Below are positions 40,748-49,627 of a DNA stretch of 64,000 bases, one piece after another; positions within the stretch are counted from its first letter, which is position 1, and every line of letters starts with the position of its first letter. A program made the translations under genes and the position numbers. The notes beneath the pieces are model-generated. The model saw nothing but the letters and a program-made list of their open reading frames with translations, searched no databases and had not been told where the DNA came from. The stretch comes from Candidatus Bathyarchaeota archaeon. Its GTDB lineage: Archaea; Thermoproteota; Bathyarchaeia; TCS64. The stretch is taken from NCBI GenBank assembly GCA_026014875.1, contig JAOZHO010000035.1:1-64000 (forward strand). Direction: 5' to 3'.

Positions 40748-40911
40748 GATAAACCTCAAATACGAACTAATAGATCTCCCTGAGACGCGCGCGTACGTTC
40801 CAATTGCTCTCTACATACAAAATCTTTATACCAATATTCAACACTTTCTGATGAATGAAACATGCGTATAAGAGAAATATTTTACTTAATTTTCAAAGGG
40901 ATAGATTTTAA

Positions 40912-41859
40912 ATGAAAATATTAGTAATTAGCTCAAATTCAATTTTTTTAGATTGGGTACATAAATTTAATCATAAATCAATTCAGTATGACATAAATTG
41001 GCCTTTAATAAAAAAGGGATTATTCATTTTAACCTTAAAACCACGAATTAAAATCCTATCTTATTTCTATGATGCCATTTTCTGTGATTGGTTTGGAAGC
41101 TTGTCAAAAATAACTATGGATGCAAGTTCCAAACCGGTCTTTATTAGATTACATAGACAGGAAGCGCATACATATAAAAAGTTCAAATCAATAAATTATA
41201 AGAAAATAAAAGCAATAGTAACCGTATCTAATTATTATAAATCAATTGTAGAGGAAAAAACCAATAATAAAGTTAAGATAGTTACGATTCAAAATGGTTT
41301 AAATTTAAATGATTTCCCCTTCAATCCAAAAATTAATCGGCCCATGAAAATATGTACTCTAAGCTATCTAACCTATAGGAAGAGAATTTTTGACTTGATA
41401 GTGAATAATCCAAACCTTAAAATTGATATAGGAGGAGATGGGGAAGAAAAATATAGTTTACAAAATATAATAAAAAGATTTAATTCCAAAGCAAAAATCT
41501 ATGGAAGAGTGGAATTGCCAAAATTCTATCATGATCACGATATTTTTATATCAAATAGCAGTGATGAAAGTTTTGGAGTGTCAACGATTGAAGCAATGAG
41601 TTGTGGATTGATACCTCTCTGCTTCTCTTGGGGGGGAATTGAGGAAATACTCCCAGAATGGCATACCTACGAGACCTATGAGGAACTAAACCAAAAATTA
41701 GACGTAATAAGCAATATGACAGAAGAAGAAATAACCGAAATAAAATTGCAAATGAGGCAAATCGTTGAATCGAAATTTACAATCGAACTACAAGCAGAAA
41801 AATTCCAGGATTTGTTCAATGGTGTTATGATAGATGGCCCATGCTCCCATATTGGATAA
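40912..41859 (+). CDS. glycosyltransferase, GT4-like (AT-rich island)
   Basis: A 315-residue GT-B glycosyltransferase. The C-terminal sugar-nucleotide domain shows KICTLSYLTYRKR, DIGGDGEE, the acidic pair in SSDESFGVSTIEAMSCGLIP and a helix at the end. The N-terminal acceptor domain is shorter than usual. Codons are strikingly AT-rich (Lys AAA, Ile ATA/ATT) compared with genes on both sides, a sign of recent acquisition. It probably adds a sugar to a surface polysaccharide or glycoprotein. It overlaps the next gene by 26 bases. Confidence 0.82.
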   Translation: MKILVISSNSIFLDWVHKFNHKSIQYDINWPLIKKGLFILTLKPRIKILSYFYDAIFCDWFGSLSKITMDASSKPVFIRLHRQEAHTYKKFKSINYKKIKAIVTVSNYYKSIVEEKTNNKVKIVTIQNGLNLNDFPFNPKINRPMKICTLSYLTYRKRIFDLIVNNPNLKIDIGGDGEEKYSLQNIIKRFNSKAKIYGRVELPKFYHDHDIFISNSSDESFGVSTIEAMSCGLIPLCFSWGGIEEILPEWHTYETYEELNQKLDVISNMTEEEITEIKLQMRQIVESKFTIELQAEKFQDLFNGVMIDGPCSHIG

Positions 41860-42424
41860 TTTCATTCTCAAGCTTCTCCAAGGAAATCTTGATAATTTAG
41901 ATATCATTGATATCGCTTCTGGTAATGGTTTATGGGGATTTTACATAAGAACAAGGGCGAATGGTTTACCAAACATAATTGGATTAGATATATGGCCTCC
42001 ATATATAAAACGTATATATCGTCTAAACATCTACAATAGCATGATCTGTGCCGACGTTAGGAGAATGCCATTTAAAGAAAATAGCTTTGATATCGTGCTT
42101 GCATGTGAAGTCCTAGAACATATACCCAAGAGTGAGGGAAAAAATGTTCTATATGAATTGGAAAGGTTAGCTCGCAGAATGATTATAGTAACCACGCCTC
42201 TTGGATTTATTTATCAGGGCGAAATTGATGGAAATATATATGAGAGGCATATCTCAGCTTGGACGGCAGAAGAATTTGAGGAGAGAGGCTACTCAGTAAG
42301 TATAATAGATGCACGTCCACTCCCCAGAACATTGAAATTTATTGACAATATAAGACGTTTTATCCTGAGATTAAATTCTCCTACACTAAAAGAAATTATT
42401 GCAACTAAGAAATATGAAGATTAA
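41834..42424 (+). CDS. class I SAM-dependent methyltransferase (AT-rich island)
   Basis: A 196-residue methyltransferase. Motif I is IIDIASGNGLWGF, the acidic loop GLDIW follows, CADVRRMPF is motif II-like, and DIVLACEVLEHIP is the post-motif. It is most like UbiE/Methyltransf_11 enzymes found in glycan clusters, so it probably modifies a sugar or lipid carrier. It is coupled to the glycosyltransferase by overlap and has the same AT-rich codon use. Confidence 0.8.
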   Translation: MAHAPILDNFILKLLQGNLDNLDIIDIASGNGLWGFYIRTRANGLPNIIGLDIWPPYIKRIYRLNIYNSMICADVRRMPFKENSFDIVLACEVLEHIPKSEGKNVLYELERLARRMIIVTTPLGFIYQGEIDGNIYERHISAWTAEEFEERGYSVSIIDARPLPRTLKFIDNIRRFILRLNSPTLKEIIATKKYED

Positions 42425-42457
42425 TATATTTCCTTACGAGCGCATGCAATGTCTGGA

Positions 42458-43285
42458 TTAACTTAATACCTCCAAATATATGCTATATAGTTTTTCAACT
42501 ACTCTTTCCGGAAGATTTTTCTCTGGAAGCCCATTAACAATTTCTCCATTCCATTTTATGACTTTTAATCCGCATGCAAGTGACTCTAAACCAGTCTTAC
42601 TTAAAGCCTCTAGAATTTTTCCCTTACTTCTCTTCACATCTATATAATATTCATATTGTGACAGGACATCATTAAATTTAGTATATTTAATAGGGCTCTC
42701 TAAACCTCCACCGAATGTAAGAATTAAATCATTTTCTTCTGCATATTTTATAGCCAAATCATCGGCCATATATGGTATACTAAATGCTGTACCGGGATTA
42801 AACGTTCCTCCAGGGTGAAAGAAATCAGTATCAACCGCCCGTGGAATATGCACAGTTCCACTTGGAGCACCCGCTAATAGATCTTCTGTGGAAACAAAGA
42901 TTTTATCTGCTTTACTCCAATATTTGAATTTTGTATCCCAGATTCCCCTTATGTCTACACCCCGATAATGTAACAATATTTTCTTATGAGGATAGATTAA
43001 TTTAAGATATGGAACTATCTTATCAAATGCATGAACATGAATTATATCATAATTCCTTGCCATTAATAATGCCTTTAATGTAAATAACTTAGCTCCAAGA
43101 TTTGAAGTTTCTCCAAATAATGTGTGATTCCAATGATCAGGCTTTTTTCGAGTTATGACCCAGCTATGCGTTTTATAGGTTTTATCCATGAACTTTGAAA
43201 TAGTGCTTCCGGAGCCGGTTGTATTCCATATGTGCAAAATCCTAATTTGCTCGGGCGCACTTGGATGAACTAATTCCTCCGTCAT
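42458..43285 (-). CDS. glycosyltransferase, GT4-like (AT-rich island)
   Basis: A 275-residue protein. The start IRILHIWNTTGSGSTISKF, IIHVHAFDKIVPYLKLIYP, LLHYRGVDIRG, VSTEDLL and PRAVDTDFF follow the order of a GT4 N-terminal domain. The C-terminal domain (ILTFGGG, KGKILEALSKTGLESLACGLKVIKWNG) is reduced and lacks the usual E-x7-E acidic motif. It is convergent with the methyltransferase and two bases downstream of the GT2 gene on the same strand. Confidence 0.72.
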   Translation of the reverse strand: MTEELVHPSAPEQIRILHIWNTTGSGSTISKFMDKTYKTHSWVITRKKPDHWNHTLFGETSNLGAKLFTLKALLMARNYDIIHVHAFDKIVPYLKLIYPHKKILLHYRGVDIRGIWDTKFKYWSKADKIFVSTEDLLAGAPSGTVHIPRAVDTDFFHPGGTFNPGTAFSIPYMADDLAIKYAEENDLILTFGGGLESPIKYTKFNDVLSQYEYYIDVKRSKGKILEALSKTGLESLACGLKVIKWNGEIVNGLPEKNLPERVVEKLYSIYLEVLS

Positions 43286-43287
43286 AT

Positions 43288-44118
43288 CTATTTGTCCCCG
43301 ACGATATATCCTATAATGACGAAGGGCCTAACCCGGAATACCGAGTGTGCCAAGGTACGAAATATGCTTACACCTAATTTCTTTCTAGCTTTTCCCTGTT
43401 TGATCTGTTTTCGTATTATCTTCCGCATCGTTAGAGATGGGCGATATTCCAATGCAACGACATTTTCACTGCTTAACGTTTTGAGGCCATGCTTTCTGAT
43501 TTCCCTGTCTAAAGCTGTGTCCCATGAGGCCCGAGTCAGGTTGAACCCGTCAATTTCCCTTAAAAGGCTTCGGTTGATCAATCTTGCGGCTCCTCTAGGA
43601 TCCTTTCCCATCGGTGTAATCCGATAGTTGAGATCTCTAAGCCACATAAGAAAATCTAGCCACCATTTACCCGTTCTAGTCTTTACACTACTACTGATGG
43701 AAACCGTTTCATTATCCAAATAACCAACCATTTGTATGAGCCAGTTCGGTAGTAAAATTATATCAGCATCAAGCTTTCCGATTATTTCTCCCTCAGTCTC
43801 TTTCACCCCTAACTCAAAAGCCTCAGTGACAGGATCAAGTGCTTCTCCACGAAATTTTTTAGTGATAACTTTAACACCCCGTTCCAAACAGATATCCCGG
43901 GTATGATCGTCACAACGATCAGCAACGACTATATGCTCAACTTCAAATCCCTCGGGAATCTGGAGGCGTCTTACACTATCTATACAAGATCCGATAACCT
44001 GCTCCTCGTTATGTGCCGGTGTTATAATTGAGATTTTTACTTTCTTTGATTTGGCGGGGGGCTCAATAAATGAATCTTGAACAGCCTGTATTCTATAACC
44101 TTCAGTGGAAACTTTCAT
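43288..44118 (-). CDS. glycosyltransferase family 2
   Basis: A 276-residue GT-A enzyme. It has SIITPAHNEEQVIGSCIDSV, HIVVADRCDDHT, the DXD-like KLDADIILLPN and a C-terminal segment with basic helices and a hydrophobic end (FRVRPFVIIGYIVG). It is intermediate in GC between the island and the chromosome. It is the first gene of the leftward pair and is likely part of the same surface-glycan set. Confidence 0.82.
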   Translation of the reverse strand: MKVSTEGYRIQAVQDSFIEPPAKSKKVKISIITPAHNEEQVIGSCIDSVRRLQIPEGFEVEHIVVADRCDDHTRDICLERGVKVITKKFRGEALDPVTEAFELGVKETEGEIIGKLDADIILLPNWLIQMVGYLDNETVSISSSVKTRTGKWWLDFLMWLRDLNYRITPMGKDPRGAARLINRSLLREIDGFNLTRASWDTALDREIRKHGLKTLSSENVVALEYRPSLTMRKIIRKQIKQGKARKKLGVSIFRTLAHSVFRVRPFVIIGYIVGDK

Positions 44119-44540
44119 TTAATGATTTTCTTTTCTCCTATACCCATAAAAATTTGTGAGTAGATGAAATTACAGACACATACTTGCACTTTCCATGCAA
44201 GATGTATATTCCGGCTCGTGCGCGCGACAAAGCTTGAGAATCCTAAGAAGGGGTTTAGGCGTACAGCTGCTGATACTTATCCTATCTCTGCACGGGTGAC
44301 TTTTTCAATGTTGAGGGCTATCGATTTGATTCTTAAAGGCGCACGCCCCCCTTTTAATCAGCTATCAAATTCGTTAGCCGTCGTTATTGGTAAAAGTTAA
44401 ATCGGTGATTCACTCAATTAAATGGTGCGTGAGGGGGTCATGGGCATTGCGGCGGAGAAATGCATTCTCTGGTCACAAATTCAGCCCGCGTCGTAATCGC
44501 ATAAAACAACGCACTCACGGAAATTTTAAGCGGTGATGTG

Positions 44541-44550
44541 CCCCCCCCCC
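44541..44550 (+). repeat. poly-C run (10 C)
   Basis: A homopolymer of ten C sits 51 bases before the HpcH/HpaI aldolase ATG. The 482-base interval 44119-44600 around it contains no gene that I can support, only short AT-rich stretches. Confidence 0.6.
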
Positions 44551-44600
44551 GTGCGCGCGAAGGTATTATCAAGCGTGTACGTAATAATTAACGATTTTAA

Positions 44601-45353
44601 ATGAGGAATGAGTTGAAGAGACGGCTCCTGAAAGGAGACCAGGTATACGGGACTTGGATAACCCTCGAGAGCCCTATCGCGTCCGAGCTGATGTCGAGCC
44701 TTGGATTCGATTATTTCGTAATCGATACCGAGCACGCACCCTTGGACATCTATCAGGCTCAGACCCTGATGCAGGCGATGAGGGGTGACTCGAAGACCAC
44801 GCCTATCGTTCGGGTCTGGTGGAACGACTTAGTCGCCATCAAGAGAGCACTTGACATAGGCGCCCACGGCGTCTTGGTCCCCTGGGTGAACAACAAGGAG
44901 GAGGCCGAGTTGGCGGTGAAGGCTACACGGTATGCCCCGGATGGCCTGAGGGGGTGTGGGCCGAGGCGGGCTGCGCTTTTTGACCCGGACTATCTCAAGA
45001 CAGCCGACGAGGAGATCCTTGTGATCTGCCAGATCGAGACAAAGAAGGCTGTAGAGAACATCGAGGACATCGTCTCGGTGGAGGGAATGGACGTGAGCTA
45101 CATAGGTCCCGCTGACCTCTCGGCCTCCTACGGTCATCTGGGCAACATGTCCCATCCCGATGTGCAGAAAGCCATCGATCGGGTCTTTGACGCCACCGAG
45201 GCGGCTGGGAAGGCCACGGGGGTTCATCAGGCTTCGGGGGCGACCATCAAGGATCGGATGAAGAAGGGATACAACCTCATCACCATCGGGAACGATCTGA
45301 TCTACCTGAAGCAGGGCGTCCTGAACCAGAGAAAGGAACTGGGCTTAGACTAA
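44601..45353 (+). CDS. HpcH/HpaI-family aldolase
   Basis: A 250-residue class II pyruvate aldolase. The family pattern is YGTWITLESPIASELMSSLGFDYFVIDTEHAPLD, RVWWNDLVAIKRALDIGAHGVLVPWVN, RGCGPRRA and the metal ligands in QIETKKAVENIEDI and YIGPADLS. It cleaves 4-hydroxy-2-oxoacids to pyruvate and an aldehyde. The route is not evident, since the adjacent genes are unrelated. Confidence 0.9.
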   Translation: MRNELKRRLLKGDQVYGTWITLESPIASELMSSLGFDYFVIDTEHAPLDIYQAQTLMQAMRGDSKTTPIVRVWWNDLVAIKRALDIGAHGVLVPWVNNKEEAELAVKATRYAPDGLRGCGPRRAALFDPDYLKTADEEILVICQIETKKAVENIEDIVSVEGMDVSYIGPADLSASYGHLGNMSHPDVQKAIDRVFDATEAAGKATGVHQASGATIKDRMKKGYNLITIGNDLIYLKQGVLNQRKELGLD

Positions 45354-45369
45354 GCCCAACCCGATTTTC

Positions 45370-46545
45370 TCACTCGTACTCGACGGTGGCCGGTGGCTTA
45401 GGCGTGATATCGTAATATACGCCGACCACCTCCGAGCATTTCTCTAAAATCTCATCCGCGGCGGCTTTCAAGGTCTCATGGGGGACCTTGGCGATCTCAG
45501 CTGTAAGGAAGTTCCGGGTCTCCACCGCCCTCATGGCCACCCTGTATTTTCCTCCCTCCTTGCCCGCAACATGATAAAGCACCCTGGAGATCCCCGGCTC
45601 CATACTCTGGATGGCTGCCCTCGCTGTTTCCAGCTCTCCGTATCTCAGGGCTTCTCCCTTGACTTTGAACGTGGCGATGCGTCCGTATGTGCGGTTCCCA
45701 TCCACCATGCCGGTCCCCCTCTCCTTAAGATACGCCACCCGTACCTCCGACTCCTCGATTCCAAAAACTTCTGACACCGCAGATCTGAGCCCCTCGGGTG
45801 CACTCTTCTCCTCAGCGGACAGCACCGCGGCGAAGTACTGGGCGGGATCATGCTTCTCGAAGTGAGCCTCGACTGCGTCGTTCGCGAGTTTCTCCTGCTG
45901 GAGCTTCTCCTCTGTTATCTCTCCCACGACTCTCAACGAGAGCCCGGGACCTGGGAAGGGCTGCCTCTCGGAAGCGGCCTGGGGCGCCCCCAAGAATCTG
46001 GCCACCTCCCTCACCTGGTACTTGTAGAGGCTCTTGATGGGCTCCACGACACTGAATCCGAACCGCTCGACGGGGTCGATGCCTATCTGTTCCAGGATGT
46101 TGTGCTGGGTCTTGATGCCCCCGGTGGTCTCGTCGATGTCAGCCTTGATGGTTCCCTGGACCATGAACCTGCATCCCTCGTCTCTCGCTGCGTCCCCCAG
46201 TGTCTGGTAGAACGTCTCCCTGAAGGCCTTCCTCTTCTCCTCCGCGTCCGAGAGGCCTTCCAAGGCCTTCATGAATCGCTCCCTCTCCCGCAGTATCCTG
46301 ACAGGAAGATTCAACGGAGGCGAGGAGAGCATCTCTTTGACCCTCTCGGGCTCGCCGAGGCGCATGAAGTTGTCGTCGATGAAGGCACAGGCGAGGTTGT
46401 CTCCTATAGCCCTGTGGGTGATGACCGCGGATACTGTGCTGTCCACACCGCCGGAGACCGCGATGAGCGCCTTCTCATCACCGAGGACTTCCTTGACCGC
46501 TTTCACCCGCTCTTCCACGAACTTTTTTACATCGAGATCTGACAT
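45370..46545 (-). CDS. guaA: GMP synthase, ATP-pyrophosphatase subunit
   Basis: A 391-residue GuaA-type subunit (archaeal two-subunit form: no glutamine amidotransferase domain is fused). It has the PP-loop ALIAVSGGVDSTV, the KTQHNI and RQPFPGPGLSLRVVG signatures, and a C-terminal dimerisation domain ending ITPKPPATVEYE. It makes GMP from XMP. It is longer than many archaeal subunits. ATG 46545 fits the family (MSDLDVKKFVEERV); the frame is open 20 codons further. Confidence 0.92.
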   Translation of the reverse strand: MSDLDVKKFVEERVKAVKEVLGDEKALIAVSGGVDSTVSAVITHRAIGDNLACAFIDDNFMRLGEPERVKEMLSSPPLNLPVRILRERERFMKALEGLSDAEEKRKAFRETFYQTLGDAARDEGCRFMVQGTIKADIDETTGGIKTQHNILEQIGIDPVERFGFSVVEPIKSLYKYQVREVARFLGAPQAASERQPFPGPGLSLRVVGEITEEKLQQEKLANDAVEAHFEKHDPAQYFAAVLSAEEKSAPEGLRSAVSEVFGIEESEVRVAYLKERGTGMVDGNRTYGRIATFKVKGEALRYGELETARAAIQSMEPGISRVLYHVAGKEGGKYRVAMRAVETRNFLTAEIAKVPHETLKAAADEILEKCSEVVGVYYDITPKPPATVEYE

Positions 46546-46629
46546 GACAGAGCCTATGAATCCGTTTTTCAATAAAAGTTTGCGTACTCTCCCAAGGCGT
46601 CTCACCCACGCGATACGCGGAACCGCCCT

Positions 46630-47016
46630 CTAGATGGAAAACCCCCCCGAGAGAGTTTCCTGAATTTCGATGGTGTAACCCTCCGGGTCTTTTAACATAA
46701 AGACCTTGATCTTAAGCCTCTCCGACTCCTTGGGATGCTCCTCGATGTCCAAGCCATTCTCAATGAGCCTGTGATGCCATGCATCAGCGTCACGTACATT
46801 GATGCAGAGGATCACCGGCTTCACGTCGCTGGCCCGATGGTAGCCGTGCTCCCCGTCAACGAGTCCCACATAGGCCCCGTCTCTGATCTTGAGTATCTTC
46901 GACCAGCCCTGATCCACTTCCATCTCGAAGCCCATGATGTTCTCGTAGAACTCCATGGCGGTGGGTAGGTCTCGATAGTATAGCCAGGTGATCACTCCTT
47001 TCACGTCATCGCTCAT
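46630..47016 (-). CDS. VOC-superfamily protein (glyoxalase-like)
   Basis: A 128-residue protein with two beta-alpha-beta-beta-beta modules. They begin VITWLYYRDLPTAMEFYENIMGFEM and VILCINVRDADAWHHRLIENG, ending FMLKDPEGYTIEIQET. Members are glyoxalases, dioxygenases or binding proteins; the substrate is unknown. It is 85 bases upstream of guaA on the same strand. Confidence 0.8.
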   Translation of the reverse strand: MSDDVKGVITWLYYRDLPTAMEFYENIMGFEMEVDQGWSKILKIRDGAYVGLVDGEHGYHRASDVKPVILCINVRDADAWHHRLIENGLDIEEHPKESERLKIKVFMLKDPEGYTIEIQETLSGGFSI

Positions 47017-47094
47017 GCCAAGCCTCCTCGACTCGGATGTTGTGTTGTTTGATGGATGGCTTCTACTTAAAGCAATGACGCTACCCTGATTATC

Positions 47095-47250
47095 CTAGCT
47101 TTCCCTCTCGAAGAGCAGGTAGTGATTCACCATGGTGGGGGTTCCCTGAGCCTGATACGTGTGGAGGCTCCATCCCTCCCTCTGATGCGCCTCGATGACC
47201 TCTCCTATATTCTTATGGTGGCCCACCTGAACGCATGTCCATTTCTTCAG
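47095..47250 (-). CDS. DUF4177-like small protein, apparent CTG start
   Basis: 51 residues. With CTG at 47250 the protein reads (M)KKWTCVQVGHHKNIGEVIE, then HQREGWSLHTYQ and a final VNHYLLFERES. This is the compact DUF4177 pattern, in which KKW starts the first strand and GW and a terminal FxRE are conserved. GAGGTGA (47263-47257) stands six bases before the CTG, and an in-frame stop lies within the Shine-Dalgarno. No ATG/GTG/TTG is available before codon 9. Function of the family is unknown. Confidence 0.6.
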   Translation of the reverse strand: MKKWTCVQVGHHKNIGEVIEAHQREGWSLHTYQAQGTPTMVNHYLLFERES

Positions 47251-47449
47251 ACCGTTTCACCTCTATCTCTAGTATGCACAAATGACGTTATATTTCAATC
47301 TCAAGTGATTTACTGATCTCCAGCATCGTTCAGTAAAATCAACCTCATTTTTCATCTACTTATCAAAGTTTGGCGAAGAGTCGGGGCAGGATAAAGGTTT
47401 ATGAACCCCTGCTCAACGTCAATACCCTATACGCCGAGGAGAAACTAAT

Positions 47450-48259
47450 ATGGCAGAGACGATCGCGGTCATCGGCGCCGGCGTGATAGGCGGAGCAGTC
47501 GCCAGATGCCTCATCAAGAGCCCCGATCCCTACCGGGTGATAGCCACCCGAAGGAGAATCGAGAGGCTGGGAGAGCTCGAAAAATTGGGAGTCGAGGTCA
47601 TCCGAGACAACGTCGAGGCGGCAAAACAGGCGGATATTGTATTCATCTGCGTCAAGCCCGGGGATGTGGCCGGTGTCTTGAAGGAGATAGCCCCGGAGAT
47701 CGATGGGAAACTCGTGATCTCCACAGCCGCAATCATATCCCTCGAATTCTACGACAAAGCTGTTCCCGGGGCCAAGTTTGTCCGGACCATGCCCAACGTC
47801 GCCGCGTTCGTGGGCGAGTCGTTCACCGCCTACAGCTGCAATGGGAGGATAACTGATGACGATAAAGCGGTGACTAAGCGCCTCCTGGACACCATGGGTC
47901 AGCATGAGGAGGTCGAGGAGAAGTATATGGACGCAATCACGGGCCTCAGCGGAAGCGGCCCCGCATACGTCGCCATCGTCATCGAGGCCCTCATGTACGC
48001 CGGCCTCAAGGTCGGGCTCCCGAGGGAGCTGAGCCTCCACTCCTCCGCCCAGGCGGTCCTGGGGGCGGCCAAGCTCATCCTGGAGGGAGAGATGAACGCA
48101 TCCCAGATCAAGGACGCCGTCACGACCCCCGGGGGAACCACGATCGAGGGCATCTACCAGCTCGAGGACGGGAAGCTCCGCACGGCTCTCATGAATGCCG
48201 TCGTCGCCGCCACGGAGAAGTGCACCAGCATCCGTTACAACTGGAACAACGGACAGTAA
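47450..48259 (+). CDS. proC: pyrroline-5-carboxylate reductase
   Basis: A 269-residue enzyme making proline with NAD(P)H. It has the Rossmann start TIAVIGAGVIGGAVARCLI, the conserved FVRTMPNVAAFVGES, and the C-terminal ITGLSGSGPAYVAIVIEAL and TTPGGTTIEGI signatures. All are intact. It stands alone, with a 200-base upstream region. Confidence 0.95.
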   Translation: MAETIAVIGAGVIGGAVARCLIKSPDPYRVIATRRRIERLGELEKLGVEVIRDNVEAAKQADIVFICVKPGDVAGVLKEIAPEIDGKLVISTAAIISLEFYDKAVPGAKFVRTMPNVAAFVGESFTAYSCNGRITDDDKAVTKRLLDTMGQHEEVEEKYMDAITGLSGSGPAYVAIVIEALMYAGLKVGLPRELSLHSSAQAVLGAAKLILEGEMNASQIKDAVTTPGGTTIEGIYQLEDGKLRTALMNAVVAATEKCTSIRYNWNNGQ

Positions 48260-48320
48260 CCCTTCCTCCCGGGGAAAAACTAAATCCCTTTTCCCCCCAA
48301 CACATCCCCGTGAACCCAGA

Positions 48321-48534
48321 TTGGATTATGATACTGTTATCAAGGGCAGGAGGATCGTCGACGGCTCAGGGAATCCTCGGTACAAGGGCGACATATTCGG
48401 ATCCACACCAGCTACCGGAAGGAGCCGAGCAGGTCATGGTGAGCGGTGAAATCACCGTGCAATCGTCGGAGCCCCTGGGAACCCTCGCTGGGAGAACCCT
48501 GAGGAAAAACATTAGATTTAGCGTAGGCGGGTGA
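48321..48534 (+). pseudogene. D-aminoacylase-type amidohydrolase reduced to its two ends
   Basis: The left part reads DYDTVIKGRRIVDGSGNPRYKGDI, the N-terminus of N-acyl-D-amino-acid deacylases. About 60 bases later, in another frame, the typical C-terminus follows (EQVMVSGEITVQSSEPLGTLAGRTLRKN). The ~450-residue catalytic barrel is missing. It is non-functional, and it is the second such case in the window (compare 32743-33122). Confidence 0.72.
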
Positions 48535-48539
48535 GTCAT

Positions 48540-49574
48540 TCAGTAATCCTCGATCTTCAGACCCAGTTCATCAGCAAATTTCACGATTTTGTTCCATGTC
48601 TCCTCTGGGATAGGGATCCCTTCGGCGAGGCGGGCATCTTTCGTCTCCCACTCCGGCTCCCCTGGAATCATGATCCTCTTTCCCGGCTCGGTCTTCCCCT
48701 CTTTGACGCGGCTGATGACGTCGTCCACCCCTTCCCTGAATGTCTCCAACCCCACGAAGGCGCTCGGGTCCACGGCGATCATGAAGATCCCATTGGTGGA
48801 AGGCGGGATTTGATCCGGATCCATTCCTCTTCTCGAGCCTGTTAAAACGGCTCCCAGCATCTCAGAGACAAGTTGGAGCGCGTAGCCCTTGTACTCGCCG
48901 AAGGGAAGCAGCCATCCCCCGTCCTTGAAGGCGAAGGGATCGTCGGTCGGTTTCCCGTGTTTGTCCCGTGTCCAGTGGAGGGGGATCTTGGCATGTTTAG
49001 CCATTGCCACCGAGATCTTCCCGGCGGCAACGACCGAGGTGGCGTAATCAGTGAGGAACGGCTTGGCGTCTCCGGTGGGGATCCCCACGCTTATAGGATT
49101 CGTCCCGAATGTTCTGCCCTCTCCACCGTGAACAGCCACCTGTGGGTTTCCTACGTTCGCGAAGAATAGGGCGATCACCCCCTGCTTCGCCGCCCAGTTT
49201 GTGTAGTATCCGATCCTCCCGATGTGGTTGCAGTTGAAGGCTCCCACGGCGCTCACCATGTGCTCCTTGGCCTTGGCCACGGCCACCTCGGTAAGCTTCT
49301 TCGCCGTGATCTGGCCGGGGGCATACTTTCCATCGATGTAGGCGGTCGTAGGGGTCTCGTGAACGATGACAGGTTCGGCATCCACCTTTATGTGGCCCCC
49401 CTTGATCCTCTCGGAGTATATGACGAAGTAAGAGACCCCGTGAGAGTCGTGGCCAGTTAGGCTGCCCTCCACGAGGGTCTCGGCGAGGAACTCCGCTTTT
49501 TCGTTAGCGAGTCCCTGGGCTTTGAAAATGTCTTTCCCTAGTTTCAGGAGCCTTTCAGCGGGAACAACGATCAT
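48540..49574 (-). CDS. malate/L-lactate-type dehydrogenase (Ldh2/MdhII-like)
   Basis: A 344-residue NAD(P)-dependent 2-hydroxyacid dehydrogenase of the Ldh2 family, unrelated to classical LDH/MDH. Signatures: the catalytic-region TGHDSHGVSYFVIY, GAFNCNHIGRIGYYTNWAAKQG, FFANVGNPQVAVHGGEGRTFGTNPISVGIP and PFGEYKGYALQLVSEML. The direction and substrate (malate, lactate, ureidoglycolate, imino acids) are not fixed by sequence. Confidence 0.88.
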   Translation of the reverse strand: MIVVPAERLLKLGKDIFKAQGLANEKAEFLAETLVEGSLTGHDSHGVSYFVIYSERIKGGHIKVDAEPVIVHETPTTAYIDGKYAPGQITAKKLTEVAVAKAKEHMVSAVGAFNCNHIGRIGYYTNWAAKQGVIALFFANVGNPQVAVHGGEGRTFGTNPISVGIPTGDAKPFLTDYATSVVAAGKISVAMAKHAKIPLHWTRDKHGKPTDDPFAFKDGGWLLPFGEYKGYALQLVSEMLGAVLTGSRRGMDPDQIPPSTNGIFMIAVDPSAFVGLETFREGVDDVISRVKEGKTEPGKRIMIPGEPEWETKDARLAEGIPIPEETWNKIVKFADELGLKIEDY

Positions 49575-49627
49575 GAAAAGAGAGAAACTGTGAAGAAATA
49601 TAAAGGTGTGAGGGGTCGGCCGCGAGG

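Noticed and set aside
44164-44400. 78-codon frame in the 44119-44600 gap
   Set aside because: No Shine-Dalgarno, no known motif, and mixed composition; probably chance.
45370-46605. Extra 20 N-terminal residues for GMP synthase (start at 46605)
   Set aside because: The added residues do not match the family; ATG 46545 begins exactly where the family does.
47122-47316. 64-codon + strand frame opposite the DUF4177-like gene
   Set aside because: The minus strand carries a family pattern and a Shine-Dalgarno; the + frame has neither.
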